Source: Euphorbia lathyris
Lineage: Eukaryota; Streptophyta; Magnoliopsida; Malpighiales; Euphorbiaceae
Length of the DNA: 64,000 bases
Assembly (NCBI RefSeq): GCF_963576675.1
Contig: NC_088911.1
Span: forward strand, 80,009,256 to 80,073,255
Direction: 5' to 3'
The position numbers were made by a program, and so were the translations under genes. Under the pieces are notes generated by a model. The model made no database searches and was not told where the DNA came from. It saw only the letters and a program-made list of their open reading frames with translations. Every line of letters begins with the position of its first letter. The first letter of the stretch is position 1. Of this stretch, positions 34,189 through 46,078 are shown piece by piece.

Positions 34189-34725
34189 TATGATATGGAA
34201 GAGAAAGCTGCAAGGACATATGATCTTGCTGCCCTCAAGTACTGGGGCCCTTCCACCCACATTAATTTTCTTGTAAATTTTGAAACCCCTTTCATGAATT
34301 AGTATAATCTTTCTCGAGATATATCTTAATCTTAGTTTTCGTTTCGTTTAGCTGGAAAAATATCAGGATGAGCTGAAGAGATGAAGAATAGATGAGCCGT
34401 CGGGAATAAGTTAATCATTTAAGACGGTAAAGACAATTTTTTTGCTTAATTACGAGAATGGTTAGTTAATTAATTGATTTTTTCCCTATTTCTATGGAGT
34501 AAAACATTTGGTTCTCTAGGAGTGATTCAATTTATAGAGGAGTAATAAGGTTTTCATTAATCTTATTGCATGGTTTCACAAGAAGCCCCTTCTTAATAGT
34601 ATAAAGTTAGCTCATTGTTCTAACTGTCATATATCTATGTTATGGAGACATCACCTGCATTGAAGATGTCAAGCAAGGATAGGCAGAGTCACTGGAAACA
34701 AGGACATTTATCTTGGTACTTTCAG
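34189..34725 (+). pseudogene. Captured AINTEGUMENTA-like AP2/ERF exons in CACTA-1 (unit 5)
   Basis: Three exon-like pieces match the double-AP2 protein class. Positions 34189-34272 read [20 protein letters not shown] then PSTHINF, the end of AP2 repeat 1. After an intron with a GT start and TTTAG acceptor, 34352-34410 reads LEKYQDELK (linker), then is frameshifted through MKN/SRRE. Positions 34646-34725 read RHH.H, a stop, then RCQARIGRVTGNKDIYLGTF, which is AP2 repeat 2. Known members read ...[18 protein letters not shown] and QARIGRVAGNKDLYLGTF. Premature stops, a frameshift and a Trp to Cys change show it cannot encode the factor. The rest of the gene is not recognisable. Fragment capture by CACTA elements is known in plants. 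Confidence 0.85.
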
Positions 34726-37700
34726 TGAGTTCTTTCTTTCATTTTTTATATTTGATAGATTTATATTCTGATATCAAGTTCAAACTTTTATTGGAATCTT
34801 GGTGAGTATAAAGCTTATACTTTTTTTTTATAACATTTACTGCATGTTGTTTCCACAAAAGACTAGTAATGCTTTTATAAGGCGATGATGGCCTTCTAAT
34901 TTGGGGCTACTTGATGCATGCTTCTAATTGTCAACTACAATCTAACTTTCTGTAAGACTGTCTTTTTTTATGTTATTTTATCTGATAAAGTGGAATCAAA
35001 GTAATTTTATGAGTGAAAGAGATCATTTTATTTCAGGCTCAATGGCTTTGTTCTTCTGCTCAATCAGAACCTTCATTCTCTCCCTTAATCTCTGAATTGT
35101 CATTAAGGTTTCTCCTATCTATCCTCATTTTGTGCTTATTATGCATATCATCTTCTGTTAGTTATAATTGTTATTCTTTTTCTTATTTAGTTCATTTTTC
35201 TAATTTTTTGCTTATTGCAATTATTTGTGGGTTATGCATTGGTTAAAAATGTCAATTTTAACCAAGTTTGTGTTTTGAAAGTAATTACAATGTAAAATCA
35301 AGTCTTGAACTTAAATTGCTTTTGTTTTTGGATTTATTATTTTCAACCTAAAAAGAAACGCTAAAGAAAAGCATTGAGGAAGATGGAGCAGACAATTCCT
35401 TTGAGGCATCACACCACATAAAGCTAGTAAGTTTAATACCTTTTTGCTTTTCTTTCATTGAAAGTATTGAAAGATAGAAATATAAAAAGGAATATCATGA
35501 TAACAATGTGGTATTATTAGACGATTGGTTACTAGAGCTTTGTTCTTTTTTGACTTCTCTGTTTTCATGGAGAAACCAGAGGATTTAGTTATTGCTGGAA
35601 GATTTTTAGCTCCCTATTATGTGCTAATTAGTTGGCTTGATCTTTCAATATGGGATTTTTTAATCAGTGATGATGATATGAACTCACAATTAATATCCAA
35701 TTCCAAAAAATTTGAAGCCTTATCTTGGTGTAATTTCAATTATATTGAATTATTATTTGATTAATTGAAAAGTGGATCAATTACTCTACTTCTGAAATTG
35801 TAGACTTGTATGCTTATCTTGTTTATTTTCCATACAACTTTTGGGCATATCGTACAATGTTATTATTCATGCATACAAGCAATGTTGAGTCTATGGAAGT
35901 GGTCTGTACTATAACTTCTTAGTCAATTGTTGGTTGTGCTACGTGGTTTTCAGTATAATATACAACTATATGTTATCTTTTTAATAGAGCATAGAAGGTG
36001 AAAAGTATGATAGTTTGGTTTAGCCTTTGCGAATTCATAGTATTTTGTGATCATGTTGTGCTTCTTTGTCGTTTTTGTATAAATTACTACAATGTATAGC
36101 ATATTTTCTTAGTATTGCAGGTAAAAAGAAGTTCGAAGAGCTAGTATCTCCATCCGCAACAAATGAATGTTGTTAACGTGATCAATATTTATAGAAGTTA
36201 TAAGAGATTGGATATTGTATTTTATTTGATAGATATATATTTTTACTGTAAATATTTATATTATGGGGATATAAAGTATTTGATTCAGATGTCAATTGCA
36301 CAATATTCAATATGTATATAAATAGATCTAATGACACCAATAAATTCTATGCCTCGACTTGTTTCATATTTGAATCTATTAATATTTTTTTCACAGTTTA
36401 AATTGGGTTAAATATGGCCAACACGAATTACAAAGAAAAAAGAAGAAGTTTGCCATGATTATATTTGTGGCTAAGCAAGATTTCTAGCCACAAGTGTTTT
36501 ATCTTTGCTACGGTTATACTTGTGGCTCAATAAGGTTTCTAGCCAAAAATATTCTATTTTTTGCTACGGTTATGTCCGTGGCTAGCTAGGATGAATTACG
36601 ACAGGCTGCTTTGTTTTGCCACGAGTATTTTAATTTTGCTACGATTTTTCCTGTGGCAAATGGATATGATTAGCCACGGATTTTTTTGTGGCATAAAAAT
36701 CAATTTAAGCCACAACCATGATTTTCCGTGGCAACTACCTAGCCACGCTCACTTGCGCCACGGGAGTAGCTACCTTGAATTCTCGTGGCTAAATAGTATA
36801 GCCACAGAAATATCACACTTGTGCCACGATTCTAATCGTGGCGCAAGTGATGATTTGTTGTAGTGACACCTGTCCTTCACTTATAACAGCTCATCAAATA
36901 AAAAGTCTCTTTCACGGCAAAACACGTTCTCCATCTCCCTCCTCCATTTTCCGTCACTCCGATTGCCTCACTCAGATTGCCGCTGCTGATGAAGTCTTGT
37001 TGCCGATCTCCACCGTTCTCTTTCAACTTGTTTATCAGTGTAGTGAGACCTGTCACTGATTGATTTTCCCTTCGTCAAATTCTCTTCTCCGTTTGCTTCT
37101 TAACCATTCCACCTCTCTCTCTCTCTCTCTCTTTTTTTGTCAAAATGTCTAAAATGTTTACTATGTTACTAATATAGTTAGAAATAATAACCACAAAAAT
37201 GTGCAAAACTACTTCAGTTTATCGACAAATTAATATGTTTGGAAATGTCTGATATGACAGTTTAATAATTGTCAAGTTAGTTCATTCAAATTTTCTATTA
37301 TATAGCAGTAGTGGCAGAACCAGGACATTAGATGAGCCGAGGTTCAACTTAATGAAACAATCGTTGTTCATCGACGAGTCATTTAAAAAAAATTAAAACT
37401 TCATAGTTAAACCTTATTTCTATCTTTTATTCCTATATATCTTACCAATAACAACCTAGGAATGATAAATTTATAGGCGATCAATTACTCGATATGTAAT
37501 TATAGGGTGTGGGCTACTGTTACTTTGTTGTAAACAAAGTAAAATTTACGTTGATGTGATCACCATTGATTTGATACTAGAATAAAATATAGTAATGATG
37601 GATTCAATTAGTTTTAAATTGGTAACTGTTTCATCCGGTTACAATTTTTTTTTAACTAACCTCCTTCCTCAATTACTTTTCCTTCCCCACTAATGCTTCG

Positions 37701-38091
37701 ATTTTTTTTTATTGGAGTTTGATAGGTTGTTATTCTCATCCCACTCACAAATTGGCTTAAACTGTTAAAAGAAAAAAAATTACTAATGTTGGCAAAAATT
37801 CATAAACTAGCTTCAAAAGTATAAAACCAAAAAGTGAAATCACTAATTATGAAAAAAATCACTTAAAACCTTTAAATTTTACCAAAAATAATTCAGTTTA
37901 CACATTATTCACATGAAATCATACTTAATTTTAGTAAATTATTAGTATTTATTATTATCCAAAAAAATCATTAATTTCATGTGAAATTTAAATCCTATAT
38001 TATCAGAAGTAATTCATGTAAATCCACCAACTTTGCGAAAAATCAAGTTTCAGGCAAAACTGAACTTATCCTCTATTGTTAGATTTTATTT

Positions 38092-38453
38092 ACGTAAAAA
38101 GCAAATTATGAACGTTAAATAGAAACCTTGTGAAAATAGAGTTTTACATAAAACCTTTGAAATTAACGCAAATCTTTTATTTTTAGATATAATTATGTAT
38201 AGTTTGACTAAATTACGTAATCTTTTTATTTTAGGGGGGAAAAAATTCACAAACCTTGTGAAAATAGAGTTTTACGTAAAGCCTATGAATTTTACGTAAA
38301 GCTTTTATTTTTAGACATAATTTACGTAAGGTTTGACTAAATTTACGTAACCCTTTTACTTTACGAGAAAAATCCACAACCATTGTGAAAATTAGAGTTT
38401 TACATAAAACCTTTGAACTTTACGTAAATATTTTATTTTTAGATATAATTTAC
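38092..38453. repeat. TACGTA satellite, left part
   Basis: About three monomers of the ~130-bp satellite, cut by CACTA-2 in AATTTAC/GTATAG. Confidence 0.85.
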
Positions 38454-39174
38454 CACTACAAAAAAAAGGATTTGTTGTGACGAAAAATTCCGTCAGAACA
38501 TATACTTATTTTGTCAATATACATATAGTGACTAAATATTTTGTCGCAAACTTCGTTGCAATAAGCTCGTCTCAATAAGTTTCTTGTGACGAAATTGTAG
38601 TTTGTCTCCATTATTAAGCTCATTTTAGACAAAATTTCATTCGTCACCTTTGCGGTATATATTGTGACCAATAATTAGTCACGACATCGATTATATTTCG
38701 TTGCTACTAGATTATATTAGTCACAAAATGTTAGTTGGTTGGACAAATGTTTAATACCTATTGTGACAAAATTTGTTAATATGACAAAAGAATATTTGTT
38801 ACAATTAATTTATTATTAAAATGTGACCAATGCAATATTTGTTACAATTTATTTAATATATTGTGATTAGTGCATCGTCATCAATTGTGTGATTTTTTTT
38901 AACAAGTTAGATGTTCTCGTCATAAGTTTTTTGCTTTAAAACTTAATTATTCATTTTATATATCAAGCTAATGAATATAATATCATATCTCAAGACTCAA
39001 TCCAATATTCTATTAATCCACAATAGAAAAATGTACATTATCAACAATAGAAAAGCCACTAATTTAATTACAATGAAGAACACCAGATGTTTATAAGAAA
39101 CAGTAAATCTAAAAATAATATCCAACTTTAATTTTGAGACAGTAGTTTTGCGAAATTGTTGCTGCTGCTCCAAT

Positions 39175-41148
39175 TTAGAATACTCTTGGTGCCTCGAGAT
39201 CATCCTGAAAGCAACAAAAAAGTAAACTATAACCCATCTAATAAGTATACAAGGAAAGCTTTTTAATAAGTTAATAACAAATTTTCTACATCCAGAAGAC
39301 ATGAACTGCTGTCTAAATTGTTAAATATCCAAAGGATGAACAAAATCTAACAGTTTTCTTACACAACTGAGAAAAAAATAACAATTCATGATCTTAAATA
39401 TATGGTACAATAAACACAGGATGACAAAGGATTGAAGATTTTTAGTTGGAGAAAAGCATCATGGAGAAAAAAGATATCATTGACCGTACAGAAAGTTTCC
39501 TATAGTGAGTAGTAATAGAAACTTTTTTTCCTTGATTACTTGACGAATCAACTAAATATAAAATCTAATAGAAACAACTACGAAACATCATAAACAATTC
39601 ATAATCATAACACATAAAATTACGCTTAAATAAGAGGTTGCATATGCAGGAGGCCTGGATTCAATTATTTTGCTAGTGTGGATTGGTCATTGACGCTGAA
39701 TTGAAAAACCACATTTGTTTTGCCAATTTTACACCTACAGCTAGAGAACTATCAAACTGAATATAAATATATAATATAACACATCCCCCTGCAGAAATAA
39801 TTTCATTCTTCATTTCTATTTCTAGATAGCATCACATATATTAGAGTACCTTGCTTTAATATCAATAGCTATCTCACAATTGCATAAAGTCAATGCTTGA
39901 AACAACTAATTGACTTGAGTAATTTTTGTGTCATATTTAGCAAAGTGGTAAATTCCTAACTGATAAATCAGAGCCAGACTATCCTTTTAAAAGCAAATTT
40001 TCATATCAGGCTATAGAAACCATTTAACAGAGTTATCAAACTTCAATTTTTTTGTTAGACCTAGTCTAAACTTGTCAAGAAAATATTTCCTCTATCTCAT
40101 GTCAGCTCATGACAATTAAAATACTAGAAAAAACACAAGTTTTTATAATAAAAATTGGGATAAGGTATCAAAATAGGCCTATGGTTTTGGGGGAAGTATC
40201 AATTTAGGTCTCGAAAACAGATTGGACACGTCATTTCTATTACTCCGTTAAGTTTTGATTTCTCCCTCCACGTATAATCGATAGAACTTAACGGAGTAAT
40301 GTCAACGTCGTGTTTCGTTCCATTATCGATACCTAAATTGGTACCTTTTTTTAAAGGCCTATATTAGTGTTATTTTTTACGTGGAGCCTAAATTGATACT
40401 TCCCTAACAACCATAGACCTATTTTAGTACCTTATCATTTGACACAATCAAATTAACAAGACCATATGACATGTTACAGAAAATTAAGATATGCAATCTA
40501 GAATTGGCGAGTGTTGCGGGTGTTAGTATTTGCTGGATCAAATTCATTTGTACATCCGCCATACCAAAACCATCCCCTTATTCACATAAACCAATAACAG
40601 TGCACACAAGATCAACAGATATAATAGGAAAATTTACCAGAAAATTTTGAATAATAGTAATGTCAATGTACCCAAAATATTGAATAATAATAACATGCTG
40701 CATACCTTGATATAGAAATTGCCGTCTACTTCTTGAACTAGGGATAAACGTTGAACCAAATTTGTCACTAGTTTTTTTCTGAGTCTACAACATACAACAA
40801 ATATCAATTTCAATTAAAATAGTTTAGGGTGGAAACAAAACCAAATTTCAAATAACGAAAAACATAAAACATTATCTAATTTGAGAGTTTACTGTATGGA
40901 AGAAGCAGCCTTGGCAGCTCTATAAGCTTCGGGAGCGGTACTCTATAAACGATGGAGAATTAATTGCAGCATTCTCTCAAATGGCACCGTATTGCAAAAA
41001 TCTGAAACCCTACTCAGACCAGAGCAATAAATTGAAAAAACCCAATTTATAAATACCCAAATCATACGGATAACATTTACATTAACAAACCTGAAATTCT
41101 ATTGGGTATGAAGAAGTGAGTAGAGACTTCAATTAGACACCATAACAT
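39175..41148 (-). pseudogene. Captured multi-exon gene fragment in CACTA-2, function unknown
   Basis: Exon-like blocks with AG/GT borders on the minus strand join in phase: 41148-41091 (MLWCLIEVSTHF, ends CAG|GT); 41001-40893 (FCNTVPFERMLQLILHRL, stop, STAPEAYRAAKAASSI); 40784-40706 (LRKKLVTNLVQRLSLVQEV); and 39204-39175 (DDLEAPRVF, stop). The phases are 1, 2 and 0 across the three joins and all agree. The second block has an in-frame TAG at 40943-40945. The wording looks like real protein and ends in a natural stop, so I read it as the 3' end of a host gene caught by the transposon. I do not recognise the family. The first exon is the least certain. Confidence 0.55.
40159..40436. mobile_element. 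Foldback MITE inside the captured intron
   Basis: GATAAGGTATCAAAATAGGC at the left mirrors GATAAGGTACTAAAATAGGT (inverted) at the right. The arms extend through AAGTATCAATTTAGG, about 55 bp each. A second inner inverted pair (CTCCGTTAAGTT and AACTTAACGGAG) sits near the centre. It lies between the exons at 40706 and 39204. The target duplication is unclear. Confidence 0.7.
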
Positions 41149-41540
41149 CAACAATGGCTGACAGAGCTACAATGTTGGTCTTTCAGAAAATTTACGGATC
41201 TGAAATTGATATTCACAGAGACGGATAAGGATAAAGAGCAAGGGGAAAACAGAATGGAAGAAGGTAGAAATAGGAAGTGGTGGCAAGAGTTGGTGGCCGG
41301 AGAAGAAGCAAAGGTGGGAGATGGGTTTGGTTATAGGGTTTCTGATATGAAAGGGGAAAGTGAGGGGTCGCCAGAGAGATGAGTTTAATTTCTGTTATCC
41401 ACTTGTTTTATATTTAGGTTTCATTTTGTTAATGAATTTCGTCTTTTCCTTTTCTTTTCCAATAGAGAAAATAATAGATATATAGTTATAATTTTGAAAC
41501 ATATTGTGACCACACACTATTTCTTGCCATAGTCACTAAT

Positions 41541-41730
41541 AAAAAAAAAAAGGGGCGGCCCGGTCGCATTACGCGTCCCCGCTGAGCGAGGGTCCGGGGA
41601 GGGGTCCCACCACAAGGGTGTATTGGGGGCAAGCCTTCCCTTGCCAATTTAATTGGCAAGAGGCCGCTCCTAAGACTCGAACCCGTGACCTCAGGTCACA
41701 CGGCAACAACGTTTTACCGTTGCGCCAAGG
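41541..41730 (-). mobile_element. Au-type SINE in CACTA-2
   Basis: Reverse orientation. On the minus strand it has an A box TGGCGCAACGG, an intact B box GGTTCGAGTCT, the body GGAAGGCTTGCCCCCAATAC and GGGACGCGTAATGCGACC, and a T-run end. It differs from the copy at 33163 at several positions, so the two are separate insertions. Confidence 0.85.
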
Positions 41731-42059
41731 CTATATATGTTGTTGTAACAAAATTATTTTGTCATAATAGTATTAATTTTTTAGAGACAAAATAATAGTC
41801 TCCATATATGTTTACAATTTTAACCCAAAAATATTATGTCATATATATTGCTACGAAATAGTAGTGACAAATTGATTTCGTTCCAAAATATACGTATAGT
41901 GACAACATTTTGTCAAAATAAGTATTTCATCACAATCTTTTGTATCTAGATTAATTATTGTGACAAATAATTTATTTTGTCACAATAAACATATTTATTG
42001 TGACAAAAATACTTTCGTTACAACAGAATTAGTCATAATATCATGATTTTTTTGTAGTG

Positions 42060-45000
42060 TACGTATAGTTTGACTAAATTTATATAACATTTTTATTTTA
42101 GGAGAAAAAAATTCACAAACCTTGTGAAAATAGAGTTTTACGTAAAACCTATAAATTTTACGTAAATCTTTTATATTTTGATATAAATGACGTTAAGTTG
42201 GACATAATTTATGTAACCTTGTTATTTTAGGAGAAAAAATCCACAAACCTTGTGAAAATTAGAGTTTTACATATAAAACCTTTGAACTTAACGTAAATCT
42301 TTTATATTTCGATATAATTTACGTAGAGTTTGACTAAATTTACGTAATCTTTTTAGTTTAGGCGGAAAAAATTCACAAACCTTGTGAAAATAGAGTTTTA
42401 CGTAAAACCTGTGAATTTTACGTAAATCTTTTATTTTTAGACATAATTTACATAAGATTGACTAAATTTACGTAAACCTTTTACTTTAGGAGAAAAATTC
42501 ACAAACATTGTGAAAATTAGAGTTTTATGTAAAACCGTTGAACTTTAAATAAATCTTTTATTTTTAGATATAATTTACGTATAGTTTGAATAAATTTATA
42601 TAACCTTCTTATTTTAGGATAAAAAAATTCACAAACCTTGTGAAAAATTGAGTTTTACATAAAACTTTTAAACTTTACGTAAATCATTGATTTTTAGATA
42701 TAATTTACGTAAAGTTTGACTAAATTTACGTAATCTTGTTACTTTAGGAAATAAAATCCAGAAACCTTGTGAAAAATAGAGTTTTACGTAAAATATTTGA
42801 ACTTTACGTAAATCTTTTATTTTTAGACATAATTTACGTAAAGTTAGACTAAATTTACGTAACCTTGTTATGTTAGGAGATAAAATACAGAAACCTTGTG
42901 AAATATAGAGTTTTCTCTAAAAATTTTGGATTTTATGCAAATCTTTTATTTTTAGATATAATTTATGTAAGGTTTGACTAAATTTACGTAACCCTTTTAT
43001 TTTATGAGAAAAATCCATAAATCTTGTGAAAAATGGAGTTTTACGTAATACCTTTGAACTTTACGTAAATATTTTATTTTTAGACATAATTTAAGTATAC
43101 TTTGACTAAATTTAGGCAAACTTTTTATTTTAGGAGAAAAAAATTCACAAACCTTTTGAAAATAGAGTTTTACGTAAAACCTATGAATTTTACGTAAGGT
43201 TTGACTAAATTTATGTAACCCTTTTACTTTAGGAGAAACATCAATAAACATTGTGAAAATTAGAGTTTTACGTAAAACCTTTGAACTTTACGTAAATATT
43301 TTATTTTTAGATATAATTTACGTATAGTTTGACTAATTAATTCACAAACCTTGTAAAAATAGAGTTTTACGTAAAACCTATGAATTTTACGTAAATCTTT
43401 AATTTTTAGACATAATTTACGTAAGGTTTGACTAAATTTACGTAACCCTTTTACTTTAGGAGAAAAGTTCACAAACATTGTCAAAATTAGAGTTTTACGT
43501 AAAACCTTTGAACTTTACGTAAATATTTTATTTTTAAATATAATTTACGTATAGTTTGACTAAATTTATGTAACATTTTTATTTTAGGAGAAAAAAATTC
43601 ACAAACCTTGTGAAAATAGAGTTTTACGTAAATCTTTTATTTTTAGACATAATTTACGTAAGGTTTGACTAAATTTACGTAACCGTTTTAGTTTAGGAGA
43701 AACAATCTTGTGAAAATAGAGTTTTACGTAAAACCTATGAATTTTACGTAAATCTTTTATTTTTATACATAATTTATGTAAGGTTTGACGAAATTTACGT
43801 AACCTTGTTATTTTAGGAGAAAAAATCCACAAACCTTGTGAAAATTGGAGTTTTACGTAAAACCTTTGAACTTTATGTAAATCTTTTATGTTTAGATATA
43901 ATTTACGTATATTTTGACTAAATTTATGTAACCTTTTTTATTTAGGAGAAAAATTCACAAACCTTGTGAAAATAGAGTTTTACGTAAAACCTATGAATTT
44001 TATGTAAATCTTTTATTTTTTGACATAATTTATGTAAGGTTTGACTAAATTTACGTAAGGTTTGACTAAATTTACGTAACCTTGTTATTTTAGGAGAAAA
44101 CATCTACAAAGCTTGTGAAAATTGGAGTTTTACGTAAAATCTTTAAACTTTACGTAAATCTTTTATTTTTATATATAATTTACGTATAGTTTGACTAAAA
44201 TTACATAACCTTTTTTATTTAGGAGAAAAAAATTCACAAACCTTGTGAAAGTAGAGTTTTACGTAAAACCTATGAATTTTACGTAAATCTTTTATTTTTT
44301 GACATAAATTACATAAAGTTGGACATAATTTACATAACCTTGTTTTTATAGGATGAAAAATCCACAAACGTTGTGAAAATGAGAGTTTTACGTAAAACCT
44401 TTGAACTTTATGTAAATCTTTTATTTTAGATATAATTTACGTATAGTTTGACTAAGTTTACGTAACCTTTTTTATTTAGAAGAAAAAATTCACGAACCTT
44501 GTGAAAATAGAGTTTTACGTAAAACCTCTGAAGTTTACTTAAATCTTTTATTTTTAGACATAATTTACGTAAGGTTTTTCTAAATTTACGTAACCCTTTT
44601 ACTTTAGGAGAAAAATCCATAAATCTTGTGAAAATTATAGTTTTACGTAAAAACTTTGAACTTTATGTAAATCTTTTATTTTTAGATATAATTTACGTAT
44701 AGTTTGACTAAATTTACGTAACCTTTTATTTTAAGAAAAAAAATTCACAAACCTTGTGAAAATAGAGTTTTACGTAAAAAATATGAATTTTACGTAAATC
44801 TTTTATTTTTTGACATAATTTACGTAAGGTTTGATAAATTTACGTAACCTTTTTATTTTAGGAGAAAAAATCTACAAAGCTTATGAAAATTTGAGTTTTA
44901 CATAAAACCTTTGAACTTTATGTCAATCTTTTATTTTTATATATAATTTACGTATCGTTTGACTAAAATTACATAACCTTTTTTATTTAGGAGAAAAAAA

Positions 45001-46078
45001 TTCACAAACCTTGTGAAAGTAGAGTTTTACATAAAACCTATGAATTTTACGTAAATCTTTTTTTTTTGACATAAATTGCATAAAGTTGGACATAATTAAC
45101 GTAACCTTGTTATTATAGAATGAAAAATCCACAAATCTTGTGAAAATTAGAGTTTTATGTAAAACCTTTGAACTTTACGTAAATCTTTTAGTTTTAGATA
45201 TAATTTACGTTTAGTTTGACTAAATTTACGTTACCTTTTTATTTTAGGAGAAAAAAATTCACAAACCTTATGAAAATAGAGTTTTACGTAAAACCTATGA
45301 ATTTTATGTAAATTTTTTATTTTTAGACATAATTTACGTAAGGTTTGACTAAATCTACGTAATCCTTTTACTTTAGTAGAAAAAAGCTACAAACCTTGTG
45401 CAAATTATAGTTTTGCCGTAAAACCGTTGAACTTTACGTAAATCTTTTATTTTTAGATATAATTTACGTATAGTTTTACTAAATTTATGTTACCTTTTTA
45501 TTTTAGGAGAAAAAAATTCACAAACCTTGTGAAAATAGAGTTTTATGTAAAACCTATGAATTTTACGTAAATCTTTTATTTTTAGACATAATTTATGTAA
45601 GGTTTGACTAAATTTACGTAACCTTGTTATTTTAGGAGAAAAAATCCACAAACCTTGTGAAAATTAGAATTTTACGTAAAACCTTTGAACTTTACGTAAA
45701 TCTTTTATTTTTAAATATAATATACGTATAGTTTGACTAAATTTACGTAATCTTTTTATTTTAGGAGAAAAAAATTCACAAATCTTGTGAAAATAGAGTT
45801 TTACGTAAAACCTATGAAATTTACGTAAATCTTTTATTTTTTTGACATAATTTACGTAAGGTTTGACTAAATTTACGTAACCTTGTTATTTTGGGAGAAA
45901 AAATCTACAAAGCTTATGAAAATTGGAGTTTTACGTAAAACTTTTGAACTTTACATAAATCTTTTATTTTTAGATAATTTACGTATAGCTTGACTAAATT
46001 TACGTAACCTTTTTTATTTAGGAGAAAAAAATTCATAAACCTTGTTAAAATAGAGTTTTACGTAAATCTTTTATTTTA
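42060..46078. repeat. TACGTA satellite, main array (~31 monomers)
   Basis: Tandem monomers of about 128-133 bp. Each typically has four near-palindromes: TTTTACGTAAAA, TTTTACGTAAAT, ATTTACGTAAGG (or ACGTATAG) and ATTTACGTAACC, followed by TTTTAGGAGAAAAA and TTCACAAACCTTGTGAAAAT. Two monomer forms roughly alternate (CCTATGAA with TAGACATAA; CCTTTGAA with TAGATATAA), so the higher-order period is about 260 bp. Minus-strand frames through it (KIKDLRKIHRFYVKLYFHK) are by-products of the repeat. Confidence 0.9.

Larger units (their letters stand above)
32471..36865. mobile_element. CACTA-1, non-autonomous, carrying AP2 gene fragments (unit 5)
   Basis: The termini are CACTACAACAAATCATTACT and, inverted, CACTACAACAAATCATCACT, with a 3-bp duplication ACA at 32468-32470 and 36866-36868. 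Both are diagnostic of the CACTA/En-Spm superfamily. Both subterminal ends (32500-32740 and 36440-36850) are packed with GCCACG/CGTGGC motifs in either orientation, as expected for transposase binding. The 4395-bp element has no transposase frame. Inside it carries an Au SINE, a tiny retroelement tail and degenerate AINTEGUMENTA-type exons. Confidence 0.9.
32421..37131. other. Conserved block with (CT)n, unit 5, split by CACTA-1
   Basis: The block lies at 32421-32470 and 36866-37131. The CACTA element landed in TTGACACCTGTCC. Confidence 0.4.
38454..42059. mobile_element. CACTA-2, non-autonomous, with captured gene fragment
   Basis: The ends CACTACAAAAAAAAGG and TTTTTTTGTAGTG are inverted, with the 3-bp duplication TAC at 38451-38453 and 42060-42062. 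Subterminal regions repeat TTGTGACNAAAT-type motifs on both strands. Length 3606 bp, no transposase frame. The interior holds, on the minus strand, an exon series from an unidentified host gene, a foldback MITE in one intron, and an Au SINE. It is a different family from CACTA-1 (different subterminal motifs). Confidence 0.88.

Noticed and set aside
35525..35764. 79-codon frame inside CACTA-1 (and its copy at 61081)
   Set aside because: No domain, and the translation is not clearly protein-like. It may be intron or captured non-coding sequence, so no gene is called.
42997..44620. Minus-strand frames with repeated KIKDLRKIHRFYVKLYFHK
   Set aside because: They arise because the satellite monomer happens to stay open for short runs. 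They are interrupted irregularly and lack ATG-plus-promoter context.
42060..46078. CRISPR-like array
   Set aside because: The monomers are contiguous with no unique spacers, and this is a plant nuclear satellite.
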